DNA from: Sporosarcina sp. FSL K6-1522
Lineage (GTDB): Bacteria; Bacillota; Bacilli; Bacillales_A; Planococcaceae
Reading direction: 5' to 3'
Length of the DNA: 64,000 bases
NCBI RefSeq assembly: GCF_038622445.1
Contig: NZ_CP152019.1
Coordinates: forward strand, 248,001 to 312,000
Position numbers and translations under genes: made by a program. This document shows, one piece after another, positions 52,476 to 60,790 of the stretch; the stretch's first letter is position 1; each line of letters starts with the position of its first letter. The notes under the pieces are model-generated. The model saw only the letters and a list, made by a program, of their open reading frames with translations. It was not told the origin of the DNA and ran no database searches.

Positions 52476-53555
52476 CTACACATTCTTCGTAGCAGCTAAT
52501 TTAATTTCCTTCCGTCTTTCGTAAATGTTTTTCACAACGACTTTTCCAACTGCGTATACAGGAATCGACAACAGAATCCCAAGGAAACCTGCGATATTCC
52601 CTGCTGCCAAGATGACGGTAATAACCGTGAGCGGATGAATATCGAGTGTTTTCCCCATAATATTCGGCGTGATGAAATTACTATCCGTCTGCTGAGCCAC
52701 AAGTGTAACTACGCAGACCCAAATCACCATTGTCGGATCTTGAAGGAATGCAATAATCAATGCTGGTGTAAAAGCAATCCATGGCCCAATGAACGGAATG
52801 ACATTCATGAAAAACGCGAAAATCACCAGTAATAATGCATAGTCGAGGCCGATTAATATATAACCAATAAACATAATGATAGCTAATAAAAGGCTGATGA
52901 GTAACTGCCCCTGGATATATGTGCGCAGTACTGTATCAATGTCATGCAAAGTTTTCTTAATCCACTCTCGGCGTTTACCTGTAAAGAAGTTATAGATAAA
53001 CGGCGCAAATTTTTCATGATCCTTCAATAAGAAAATGAAAAAGAAAGGGACCAGAATTAGGGTAAAAGCGGTTTGGAACACAGATTGGAAAAATTGTACG
53101 ACGAGTTTCCCAAAAACCACGGCAATCGTTTGGATCGAATTGATGGCTTTGTCAATCATCTCGTTAAGTTGTGGTGGAAAATCTTCTCGATGTTGCAAAA
53201 CATATTCCGTTTGAATGGTAATCTCTTTTGCAATATACGGTGCACTTTTCACTAATTTATTCACTTCATTTATAACCGGCGGGCCAATAATGGAGATGAA
53301 AATCCATACCACAGCCCCAACACAAAGGAGAACCGTCAAAATACTCCCCCAACGCGGCACTTTGCGCTTTTCAAGAAGTCGCTGTAATGGTTCCGTAATG
53401 TAAAACAGAACGCCTCCCAGTAACAATGGTACAAAAATCGCTTTTGCAATGATGAGTATTGGTGAAAATATTCCTTTGATTTCTAAGAAGAATTTCACAA
53501 TTAGCAAAGCGAGTAAAATGCCAACACCCGTTTGAAACCATAATTTTTTCGTCAC
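52476..53555 (-). CDS. AI-2E family transporter (YhhQ/TqsA-type permease)
   Basis: A 359-residue membrane protein with about eight helices and the family pattern IAKAIFVPLLLGGVLFYITEPL, GPWIAFTPALIIAFLQDP and QQTDSNFITPNIMGKTLDIHPLTVI. Members export autoinducer-2 or work as sodium/proton antiporters. I chose GTG at 53555 with GGGAG 8 bp upstream; GTG 53564 is too close to that site. The gene end is beside repeat copy 2. Confidence 0.87.
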   Translation of the reverse strand: MTKKLWFQTGVGILLALLIVKFFLEIKGIFSPILIIAKAIFVPLLLGGVLFYITEPLQRLLEKRKVPRWGSILTVLLCVGAVVWIFISIIGPPVINEVNKLVKSAPYIAKEITIQTEYVLQHREDFPPQLNEMIDKAINSIQTIAVVFGKLVVQFFQSVFQTAFTLILVPFFFIFLLKDHEKFAPFIYNFFTGKRREWIKKTLHDIDTVLRTYIQGQLLISLLLAIIMFIGYILIGLDYALLLVIFAFFMNVIPFIGPWIAFTPALIIAFLQDPTMVIWVCVVTLVAQQTDSNFITPNIMGKTLDIHPLTVITVILAAGNIAGFLGILLSIPVYAVGKVVVKNIYERRKEIKLAATKNV

Positions 53556-53842
53556 ATAGCCCACTCCCTTTTAGCCCGATTACATTTTGTCTTATTGCTA
53601 TTCAGTATACGTTGTTTTACGGACAAGGTCGAAGGAAGTTTCACATTTTTCATTTTGGGTATGGATTCAGATAAAAACTCTGCATTTATACACCTAACAC
53701 GCACTTGTCCAAAATCAATATTGGGAGTATTTTTCTCAAGTAACTCTCACATGTATCCCCTTTCATCAAATAAAATAGCGTTATCGAAGTGCATATACAT
53801 TTACAACAATTCACATTTAATAGTGGAGAATGGTCTCCAACG
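53556..53842. other. Intergenic region without supported gene
   Basis: AT-rich; a 98-residue frame at 53595-53891 has no ribosome site and no recognisable features. The stretch before the relic at 53843 may be degraded sequence of the same former gene. Confidence 0.5.
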
Positions 53843-54001
53843 ATGGAAGCGGTCGCAAAGACAGAGGTGGATGGGATTGAAGAAGGTGTAACATAAGTTG
53901 TATTGGAGATGTTAAAAGAAGGAGCTTCAATGTATTTTATCGCCAGAGTAACACATTTGGATCTAAAAGAGATTGAAAAGCTAAGGGAAACGCTTCAATA
54001 A
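53843..54001 (+). pseudogene. Relic of an Rpn/YhgA-like (PD-(D/E)XK) transposase C-terminus
   Basis: The frame from 53843 to TAA 53999-54001 reads MEAVAKTEVDGIEEGVT, a TAA stop (53894-53896), then VVLEMLKEGAS, MYFIARVTHLDLKEIEKLRETLQ. This is the usual C-terminus of Rpn-family recombination-promoting nucleases/putative transposases (LEMLKEGAS-x-EFIARVTHLxLEEIEKL). The in-frame stop and absence of the nuclease domain show it is a remnant. Confidence 0.7.
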
Positions 54002-54036
54002 ATAGAATGTGGACACAGATACAACTAGAATTTGAA

Positions 54037-54077
54037 GAACACAAACGGCATCTATATCTGTCGCCGTTTGTGCTCTC
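54037..54077. terminator. Strong hairpin after the VOC gene
   Basis: GAACACAAACGGC-N12-GCCGTTTGTGCTC; moderate T content on the minus side. Probably terminates the VOC gene. Confidence 0.5.
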
Positions 54078-54148
54078 TCTATAGAATGTATCAAGTGCAT
54101 CTTCAAGTATATTCGACTTCAATACTAGGCCTCCGCCCCCATTGTAAG

Positions 54149-54994
54149 TTAGCCAACCCGCAAAATCATACGATTGCCAGAAGGGTCTTCCGTTACAAAT
54201 CCACTTCCGTTAGATTCCACCTTTCCCCCGAGTGCCTCCACCTTCACAAGTGCCTCATTCAACACGTCTTCTGTCGGATAAACGAGCGCAAATGATTGGA
54301 GTCCAACACTTCCTGTAGCAGGCTTTGGCGCCCCTACACCATTCCACGTATTCAAGCCCAGATGATGATGGTATTTTCCATTCGACATAAACAACGCTTG
54401 TGGATAGTTCGTAACCACTTCAAAGCCAAGCGCATTGTAGAATTTTTCTGTTTCAGGCAAATGCGCTACATGTAAATGAACATGCCCCATAACCGTCTCA
54501 GCAGGAAGGCCATCCCATGTCTGGGCTGCACTTTCCGCAATAATACTTTCTCCATCTAGTGGATCCGTGCTCATTGCCACGTTACCATTATCCCAATTCC
54601 AAACACTCGGATCACGATCTGTATAAATTTCAATGCCATTGCCATCCGGATCTGACAAGTAAAGCGCCTCGCTCACCAAGTGATCCGAAGCTCCAAGCCG
54701 TACCTGAAGCTGGATGAAATGCTTTATAATTGCACCCAAATCAGCTCTTGTCGGCAATAGTAATGCGAAATGATAAAGCCCCGATTGATGTGGCATTTTC
54801 GGTGTAACATTTTCGGGTTGTTCAATAATCAGTAGCGGTGTCTTGCCATCCGCTGTTAGTACTGCTTTATTCGCAGCTTCCTCCAGTACTTTAAAGCCAA
54901 TGATTTCTTGATAAAATTGAATCGACCTCTTTAAATCCATTACATTGAGATGTACTTCTCCTGTATAAATCTGTGGCGCTTTATGAAAATTCAT
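54149..54994 (-). CDS. catE: VOC-family ring-cleavage dioxygenase-like protein (CatE-like)
   Basis: A 281-residue protein with two glyoxalase/VOC modules: TGEVHLNVMDLKRSIQFYQEIIGFKVL at the N-terminus and MGHVHLHVAHLPETEKFYNALGFEV in the second half, with KYHHHLGLNTWNG and DPSGNRMIL. Metal His and Glu positions of extradiol dioxygenases are present (VHL, HHHLG). It resembles B. subtilis CatE, which removes catechols. Divergent from an HxlR regulator with a shared palindrome, as catDE is linked to YodB/CatR. Confidence 0.83.
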   Translation of the reverse strand: MNFHKAPQIYTGEVHLNVMDLKRSIQFYQEIIGFKVLEEAANKAVLTADGKTPLLIIEQPENVTPKMPHQSGLYHFALLLPTRADLGAIIKHFIQLQVRLGASDHLVSEALYLSDPDGNGIEIYTDRDPSVWNWDNGNVAMSTDPLDGESIIAESAAQTWDGLPAETVMGHVHLHVAHLPETEKFYNALGFEVVTNYPQALFMSNGKYHHHLGLNTWNGVGAPKPATGSVGLQSFALVYPTEDVLNEALVKVEALGGKVESNGSGFVTEDPSGNRMILRVG

Positions 54995-55028
54995 GTGTAT
55001 TCCTCCTATTAGTATTTTGGTAAGTAAC

Positions 55029-55042
55029 TTACTTTATGTAAC
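55029..55042. promoter_or_regulatory. Candidate HxlR operator
   Basis: TTACTTTATGTAAC between divergent catE-like and hxlR genes; same 14-bp motif (one T/C change) as at 23832-23846. Confidence 0.65.
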
Positions 55043-55108
55043 TAACTTTATATGTTACAATGATTATTGTCAACACATGAACATTCACACCAAAGGAGTT
55101 GCAATTAT

Positions 55109-55441
55109 ATGAACGAATTTGAACTGTGCCCACGCTTTGAAAAAGCTGTCTCTATCCTAAGTCAACGCTGGACTGCCCTTATTTTGTATCAGCTCATGAC
55201 AGGACCACAACGCTTTTGTACAATGACGGACAAACTTGGTGTCAGCGGAAAAACGTTAACAGAACGGTTAAAAGACCTTGAACAACAAGGCTTTGTCGTT
55301 CGCACAGTTTATCCCGAAACCCCCGTACGAATCGAATATTCTCTAACTGAAAAAGGCATGTCCCTCACACCTATTATGAAAGAAATCGAAAATTGGTCGA
55401 AGACATGGATGACACAGGAGCCTGTTTTAAACGATGAATAA
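55109..55441 (+). CDS. HxlR-family regulator (YodB/CatR-like)
   Basis: A 110-residue winged helix: CPRFEKAVSILSQRWTALILYQLMTGPQRFCTMTD, SGKTLTERLKDLEQQGFV, PVRIEYSLTEKG. Cys7 matches the conserved N-terminal redox Cys of YodB/CatR, which senses quinones and diamide. ATG at 55109 has AAAGGAG upstream. Divergent from the CatE-like gene, which it most likely represses. Confidence 0.9.
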   Translation: MNEFELCPRFEKAVSILSQRWTALILYQLMTGPQRFCTMTDKLGVSGKTLTERLKDLEQQGFVVRTVYPETPVRIEYSLTEKGMSLTPIMKEIENWSKTWMTQEPVLNDE

Positions 55442-55474
55442 AGCCGATTGTCATCTAAACAATCGGCTTTTTAC
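55441..55474. terminator. Bidirectional terminator
   Basis: AAAGCCGATTG-N9-CAATCGGCTTTTT. Confidence 0.88.
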
Positions 55475-55498
55475 TACGTATAATCATTCCTGTTAATA

Positions 55499-56029
55499 CT
55501 ATTTTGCATAAACTCCTCTACGATACGTCGCTAAAAACCCCTCAATCTGCGCAGTTGTTGTCAAATAATGAACGGTCTTCCCTTGTTCTGCAAAACGCTG
55601 CATCCGCTCTTGCATCGTCTTTTTCCGCGTTCCATACGTTGTGACGATGAATTTTAAAAACGCCCAATCTATCTTCTCTTGGCAACCTTCTCCAATATCC
55701 TGCCGTGTTTTTCCATGGTATTGCACACGACGTTTCAACACACGATATAAACAGACGCGAAGCGGAAGTTCCATATAAATCAAGGTGTCTGCATGCGCTT
55801 CTCGGATAGGAAACGTCCCCGTATAATTCCCTTCCATAATCCACTGATCCTTTTCGACAACTTTTTGCTGCGCCGCTGAAAATTCTTCAGCCGAAGCCTC
55901 CACCCAGTTCGGCTTCCAATACAGTCGATCCAAATGCGTCACTTCAAGACCTGTCAACTCACCTAATCGACGTGCAAAAGTCGACTTGCCAACACCTGCA
56001 GACACGCCAACAACTAACACTTTATGCAT
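55499..56029 (-). CDS. AAA-type kinase-like protein (topology modulation/FlaR-like)
   Basis: A 176-residue P-loop NTPase of the adenylate-kinase-like group often named DNA topology modulation protein: Walker A VGVSAGVGKSTFARRL, THLDRLYWKPNW, WIMEGNYTGTFPIR and the lid-like RRVQYHGKTRQDIGEGCQEKIDWAFLKFI. These are probably small-molecule kinases; the topology name is historical. I chose ATG at 56029 with GGAGAGGA upstream. Confidence 0.85.
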   Translation of the reverse strand: MHKVLVVGVSAGVGKSTFARRLGELTGLEVTHLDRLYWKPNWVEASAEEFSAAQQKVVEKDQWIMEGNYTGTFPIREAHADTLIYMELPLRVCLYRVLKRRVQYHGKTRQDIGEGCQEKIDWAFLKFIVTTYGTRKKTMQERMQRFAEQGKTVHYLTTTAQIEGFLATYRRGVYAK

Positions 56030-56292
56030 TCCAACATCCTCTCCTCCCCGTGACCCCAAGCACTAAAATATGTATTTACAGCTCTCTAAAATCATTATAC
56101 AGCATAATTGGTCGGATTTTTCTGTATTTAATCCAATACCCAAAAGACGAACATTAGGTATTGAATTCCACTCATTGATAGGATATATTCTAACTACCCT
56201 AATAAAATACTATGAAAACAAATAAATCGTTCGTATTTACTCACAAAAAAACCGAATGACAAGTTTGTTGCACTTTGATTAGCAGCACAAAT
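56030..56292. other. AT-rich intergenic region
   Basis: I see no supported gene, RNA or repeat here; it is followed by repeat relics up to 56694. Confidence 0.5.
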
Positions 56293-56345
56293 AAATTATA
56301 CCGCGATATAATTGTGTCCATACTTTGAATAAACGTTCACATTGG
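56293..56345. repeat. Degenerate copy of the mosaic repeat
   Basis: AATTATACC-GC-GATATAATT then GTGTCCATACTTT, aligned with AATTACGCC-NN-GGCGTAATTGCGTCCAGATTTT of copies 1 and 2. Confidence 0.5.
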
Positions 56346-56555
56346 CACCTTTCAAAATTTGCGGTATCCATTGTGAGAGAATCTTGGTTTTACTGATGCT
56401 ACTCGACTACGTAAGGGATTGGAAAAATGATACCACCAATTATTCTCATAATTAGCAATCATTTTAAAATAGAAAGCTACGTTTTTCTCCTTCACCCGGT
56501 CGCTTCATTATGCTAAAGTAAGAAAATATAAAATTTCGACAGACGAAAGAAGACT

Positions 56556-56603
56556 TTCATCTTGATTCAGCGGGTGTTCAAACACCCGCTGAATCAAGAT
56601 GAA
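56556..56603. repeat. Perfect 23-bp inverted repeat inside copy 3
   Basis: Arms run 56556-56578 (starting TTCATCTTGATTCAGCGGGT) and 56581-56603 with a 2-bp centre. A weaker relative is in copy 1 near 9993-10020. Confidence 0.85.
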
Positions 56604-56694
56604 GCCTCCGGCGGATGTCACAGATTTTTTTAAAGAAAGCTTTTCGAGCAAGTTCGAAAAAATCTCGATGCAATTACGCCGAGGCGTAATTGAT
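56604..56694. repeat. Dispersed mosaic palindromic repeat, copy 3 (reverse orientation)
   Basis: GCCTCCGGCGGATGTCACAGATTTTTTT, CGAG...CGAAAAAATCTCGATGC and AATTACGCC-GA-GGCGTAATT at 56672-56691; the mirror image of copy 2. Confidence 0.75.
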
Positions 56695-56727
56695 GAAAGC
56701 TGCTTTCTACATTTAAGGAGGATGATT

Positions 56728-58164
56728 ATGGCTACAAACTATCAAGGTACAAATAAAATGATTACCGGGATTGTATTCGGCGTCATAACGTTTTGGCTGT
56801 TTGCGCAATCTATGGTAAATGTTGTTCCTGCCGTTCAAGAAGATTTAGGTGTTTCCTTGAGCATACTTAATATTGCAATTAGCTTAACGGCGCTCTTCTC
56901 AGGTATTTTCGTTGTGGCTGCGGGTGGGCTTGCCGATAAAATTGGTCGAAAGAAAATGACCTATTTCGGTCTTGTGTTGAGTATTATCGGTTCCCTTTGC
57001 CTCGTGCTCGCAAATGGTGCCACTCTGTTAATTATTGGACGGATCATTCAAGGGGTATCCGCCGCTTGTATTATGCCAGCAACAATCGCTTTAATGCGTG
57101 CATATTTTGAAGGCGCTGATAGACAGCGCGCACTTAGTTACTGGTCCATCGGTTCTTGGGGTGGTTCGGGTGTTTGTTCATTCGCAGGTGGCGCAATCGC
57201 CACGTATATGGGCTGGAAATGGATTTTTGTGTTCTCTATCATTTTCGCGCTTCTTGCGATGGTTTTATTGAAAGACACGCCTGAAAGTAAAGGAACGCAA
57301 CAAAGTTCCGGACCCTTCGATTTTACAGGGTTAGTCGTCTTTGTCTTTACAATGATTGGACTGAATGTCGTCATTACACGCGGTGCTGATTTCGGTTGGA
57401 CAAGTCCACTGACAATTGGCTTAATTGTTGCAACAGTGATTGGGATGCTGTTCTTCATTAAAGTCGAAACAGGCAAATTACATGCGCTCATCGATTTCAA
57501 TCTATTCAAAAATAAACCATACACAGGTGCAACGATTTCCAACTTCTTATTGAATGCTGTTGGGGGGACACTTGTTGTCGCGAATACGTATGTCCAAGTG
57601 GGTCGCGGATTTACAGCGTTTCAATCAGGTATGCTATCGATCGGTTATTTAGTTTCTGTCCTCATCATGATTCGCGTTGGGGAGAAAATTTTACAAAAAT
57701 CTGGTGCAAGACTGCCAATGGTTGTCGGTTCCATTCTGACGGCAATCGGAATCGGGACGATGGCATTGACGTTTTTACCAGACATGGCGTATATCGTCGT
57801 AGTTTTTGTTGGATTTATCCTATTTGGTACGGGACTTGGTATGTACGCAACGCCATCCACGGATACTGCGGTATCAAGTGCGCCTGAGGATAAAGTTGGT
57901 TCTGCCTCAGGGATTTACAAAATGGCAAGTTCACTCGGAGGATCCTTCGGGGTTGCAATCTCTGCGGCTGTGTACGGTACATTGATGCACTCCGGCAATA
58001 TTGAAAAGGCTGCTTCTGCTGGTATTATCGCCAATGTGATTTTCGCGGTACTTGCGCTCGTTGCCATCATGTTTTTAGTACCAAAAGCAACAACAGTACC
58101 AGCCTCTCAAAAAGCGAGTGCTCCTACTGGATTTGCGAATCCTGTGAATGACAGTAGTCGTTGA
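56728..58164 (+). CDS. MFS drug-efflux-like transporter (DHA2/14-TMS type)
   Basis: A 478-residue major-facilitator protein with about 14 helices: VVPAVQEDLGVSLSILNIAISL, GGLADKIGRKKMTYFGL (motif A), GRIIQGVSAACIMPATIALM and a C-terminal SAPEDKVGSASGIYKMASSLGGSFGVA. Such carriers export drugs or metabolites by proton antiport. I chose ATG at 56728 behind AAGGAGG; the longer frame runs through repeat copy 3 and is not coding. Followed by a strong terminator. Confidence 0.88.
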   Translation: MATNYQGTNKMITGIVFGVITFWLFAQSMVNVVPAVQEDLGVSLSILNIAISLTALFSGIFVVAAGGLADKIGRKKMTYFGLVLSIIGSLCLVLANGATLLIIGRIIQGVSAACIMPATIALMRAYFEGADRQRALSYWSIGSWGGSGVCSFAGGAIATYMGWKWIFVFSIIFALLAMVLLKDTPESKGTQQSSGPFDFTGLVVFVFTMIGLNVVITRGADFGWTSPLTIGLIVATVIGMLFFIKVETGKLHALIDFNLFKNKPYTGATISNFLLNAVGGTLVVANTYVQVGRGFTAFQSGMLSIGYLVSVLIMIRVGEKILQKSGARLPMVVGSILTAIGIGTMALTFLPDMAYIVVVFVGFILFGTGLGMYATPSTDTAVSSAPEDKVGSASGIYKMASSLGGSFGVAISAAVYGTLMHSGNIEKAASAGIIANVIFAVLALVAIMFLVPKATTVPASQKASAPTGFANPVNDSSR

Positions 58165-58167
58165 TGA

Positions 58168-58208
58168 CAACACGCCTAGATTAGGATGCTAATCTAGGCG
58201 TGTTTTTA
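58168..58208. terminator. Intrinsic terminator
   Basis: ACACGCCTAGATTAG-GATG-CTAATCTAGGCGTGTTTTT. Confidence 0.95.
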
Positions 58209-58628
58209 TTCCCATGCAATTTACTGCTGCACAACTGCCGGTTTGCGCTGAATAGCTATTTCATATATATGAACGGATTTCGGTGTGTGATATGCAATAG
58301 AAGCCCGTGTATTACATGTTTTAGCTACCCACAATTATTGTTTTCAGACTTCTCCTTAACACAGCTATAATATACAGCCCAAACGGCTACTGCGTTATTA
58401 TTTCCCGGGAAAGTTTAAAATCTGCAAATTCAATTTATCACTAACCAATTATAAAGATTGAAGTACTTGACCGCCCCATAGCTAAAACAACGGGATTCTT
58501 TTTCGCAAAAATTCCACTTACACTCCTTTATGGAACAATCTTCTTGGCCGCTTTTTGAGTAGGTTACCCGAAATCGGGGATAGTAACAAGGAGTAAAAAT
58601 TAGACGAGTGAGGAGGAGGATTTTTCAT
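58209..58628. other. Intergenic region upstream of the 47-residue ORF
   Basis: 420 bp without a gene or clear repeat. The last 60 bp (GGTTACCCGAAATCGGGGATAGTAAC at 58561-58586) contain a short dyad; it may belong to the promoter region of the small gene. Confidence 0.4.
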
Positions 58629-58772
58629 ATGCAGAAAATGGCGATGGCAGCACTCGGACTTGGCGCAGCTTATTTAATGAGAAACAAAAGCGCTAGAGAT
58701 AAATTGATGAAACAGGTAGAGTCGTTCGCAGGTACACTTCCGATGAAAAACGGTTCACAAAGCAATCAATAA
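58629..58772 (+). CDS. Small 47-residue protein
   Basis: An ORF below usual calling limits: MQKMAMAALGLGAAYLMRNK, then SARDKLMKQVESFAGTLPMK and a polar tail. The first 17 residues are hydrophobic, followed by an amphipathic helix. Support: GAGGAGGAGG 8-9 bp before ATG and a strong terminator 11 bp after the stop. The layout is like small YtxH/YrzQ-type Bacillales proteins, but I cannot assign a family. Confidence 0.75.
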   Translation: MQKMAMAALGLGAAYLMRNKSARDKLMKQVESFAGTLPMKNGSQSNQ

Positions 58773-58782
58773 CAGACTATTC

Positions 58783-58823
58783 GGTTAATAAACCGACATC
58801 CTACGGGGTGTCGGTTTATTTTT
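58783..58823 (+). terminator. Terminator of the 47-residue ORF
   Basis: AATAAACCGACA-N10-TGTCGGTTTATTTTTTT. Confidence 0.92.
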
Positions 58824-58961
58824 TTATAAATGTTTATTCTTTAAAATTAGAACTTGTTGAAAGTTTGAAACCTTAGTATAATGTGAAGATTCGTGCCTTG
58901 GTTATCATTTCCACCGTGGGGAGTTTTATGCACGAAAAAATGTACGATCAGGAGGAATACA

Positions 58962-60611
58962 ATGCTTTTAACAACATGGAACAGGTTATGGACGATGCAT
59001 GACCAAGTAAAAGATATGTTCCGATTTTTCTTCAATCCCAATTCATCTGAAATGGCAAATGGCGGCGGAAGCACTAGTCCGTCTACAGATGTCAAAACAG
59101 AAGGTGGCGGACGAGATCCGCGTAGTTATACAAAACCTCAGCTAATTGGACTCTTATTAGGACCGATTCTTTTCGCACTAACATTACTATTCTTTAATCC
59201 TGAAGGTCTTTCTCCTGAAGCGAAAGCCGTTTTAGCAAGTACGCTATGGATTGCAACTTGGTGGATTACAGAAGCGATTCCAATTCCCATTGCATCTTTA
59301 CTACCACTCGTCTTATTCCCGTTAACGCAAGGGTTGGATATGCATACAACAGCGTCTTCTTACGGCGACGAAACGATTTTCCTCTTCATGGGCGGATTCA
59401 TGATTGCCCTTGCGATGGAAAAATGGAATTTACACCGCCGGATTGCACTGACGATTATTTCTGCGATTGGAACAAATATGGATCGTATTGTCCTCGGCTT
59501 CATGGTTGCAACTGGTTTCCTCTCTATGTGGATATCCAACACAGCAACGGCTATGATGATGGTACCAATTGGCCTCGCAATTATTTATCAGGTATCAGAT
59601 GCCTTGAAAGATGACCCTAGTATCGATACATCTAGACAAAATTTTAATTTCGGTAAAGCATTAATGCTTGGAATAGCCTATTCAGCTTCACTTGGAGGCG
59701 TCGCGACTTTAATCGGGACACCGCCAAACACACTACTCGCGGGTGCTATTAATAAAATGTATGGCATCGAATTGTCTTTTGCTAAGTGGATGCTCTTCGG
59801 TGTACCACTTGCCTGGTCATTTATTTTCATCACTTGGTTCTATCTCGTCAAGCTTGCCTTCCCGTCGAAGTTGAAAACATTACCGGGTGGAAGAGCCGTT
59901 ATTGATAAAGAAAAAGCAGAGTTAGGGCGTGCTTCCGCAGAAGAAAAACTTGTTTTCACGATTTTCATTTTGGCAGCGCTCGCATGGATTACACGTTCTT
60001 TCTTACTGTCAAGGTTCATCGACGGACTTAGCGATGGCATCATTGCAGTCATTTTCGCCATCCTGTTATTCATCATCCCTTCCGTCAATCGAAAAGGAGA
60101 TCATTTGCTTGATTGGGAAACTGCGGTGAAATTGCCGTGGGGCATTCTTCTATTATTTGGCGGAGGGCTAGCTATTGCTTCAGGCTTCAAAAGTTCAGGG
60201 CTGTCTGAATGGATTGGATCACAGCTAATGGGACTGCAAGGTGTTAGCATGTTTGTGATGATTTTACTCGTCTGTGCGCTCGTTCTTGCCTTAACAGAAA
60301 TCACGTCAAACACAGCGACCGCCTCTATGATGTATCCGATTATGGCTTCACTTGCAGTTGCACTCGGTATACATCCATACGCATTGATGATTGCTGCCGG
60401 TGTTGCTGCATCATGTGCCTTCATGTTACCCGTTGCAACGCCGCCAAACGCGGTTGTTTTCAGCTCCGGCTACGTACGCATTACAGATATGGCAAGGGCC
60501 GGTTTTGCGCTGAATGTTTTCGGTGTCATACTCGTTACGCTGGCGATTTATTACTTATTGCCGCTCGTATGGGGCATTGATTTAACTGTCGTTCCGGAAT
60601 CATTTAAATAA
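58962..60611 (+). CDS. DASS/SLC13-family sodium:anion symporter
   Basis: A 549-residue transporter with an unusual ~65-residue soluble N-terminus (Gly/Ser-rich around residue 35-50) before eleven or so helices. Family motifs: WWITEAIPIPIASLLPLVLFP, FMVATGFLSMWISNTATAMMM (first SNT), GGVATLIGTPPN, TEITSNTATASMM (second SNT) and LPVATPPNA. These take up dicarboxylates (succinate, malate) or sulfate with sodium. I chose ATG at 58962 behind GGAGG. Substrate inferred to be dicarboxylate. Confidence 0.9.
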   Translation: MLLTTWNRLWTMHDQVKDMFRFFFNPNSSEMANGGGSTSPSTDVKTEGGGRDPRSYTKPQLIGLLLGPILFALTLLFFNPEGLSPEAKAVLASTLWIATWWITEAIPIPIASLLPLVLFPLTQGLDMHTTASSYGDETIFLFMGGFMIALAMEKWNLHRRIALTIISAIGTNMDRIVLGFMVATGFLSMWISNTATAMMMVPIGLAIIYQVSDALKDDPSIDTSRQNFNFGKALMLGIAYSASLGGVATLIGTPPNTLLAGAINKMYGIELSFAKWMLFGVPLAWSFIFITWFYLVKLAFPSKLKTLPGGRAVIDKEKAELGRASAEEKLVFTIFILAALAWITRSFLLSRFIDGLSDGIIAVIFAILLFIIPSVNRKGDHLLDWETAVKLPWGILLLFGGGLAIASGFKSSGLSEWIGSQLMGLQGVSMFVMILLVCALVLALTEITSNTATASMMYPIMASLAVALGIHPYALMIAAGVAASCAFMLPVATPPNAVVFSSGYVRITDMARAGFALNVFGVILVTLAIYYLLPLVWGIDLTVVPESFK

Positions 60612-60741
60612 AGTAGAACTGGAAAATGCTTTGTACGACGGCTGGCTCCGTACGCACAGTTGAAGCTCAATATTTCGCGCTTCGATAACGACTTTGCGCG
60701 GTTTGCATAGCATACCCATTTACACCCAGTTTATTAATCCG

Positions 60742-60790
60742 TAAAAAAGGAAGAACAGCACCTTCACGAGGTCACTGTTCTTCCTTTTTT
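60742..60790. terminator. Bidirectional terminator
   Basis: AAAAAAGGAAGAACAG...CTGTTCTTCCTTTTTT between convergent DASS and MFS genes; its right half covers the MFS stop. Confidence 0.88.

Noticed and set aside
53595..53891. 98-residue plus-strand frame
   Set aside because: No ribosome site and random-looking sequence; it runs out of frame into the transposase relic.
55499..56029. DNA topology modulation role for the FlaR-like protein
   Set aside because: The name is historical; the sequence is that of a small P-loop kinase, so no topology function is claimed.
56599..56727. N-terminal extension of the MFS protein
   Set aside because: It is the mosaic repeat read through; AAGGAGG lies before ATG 56728.
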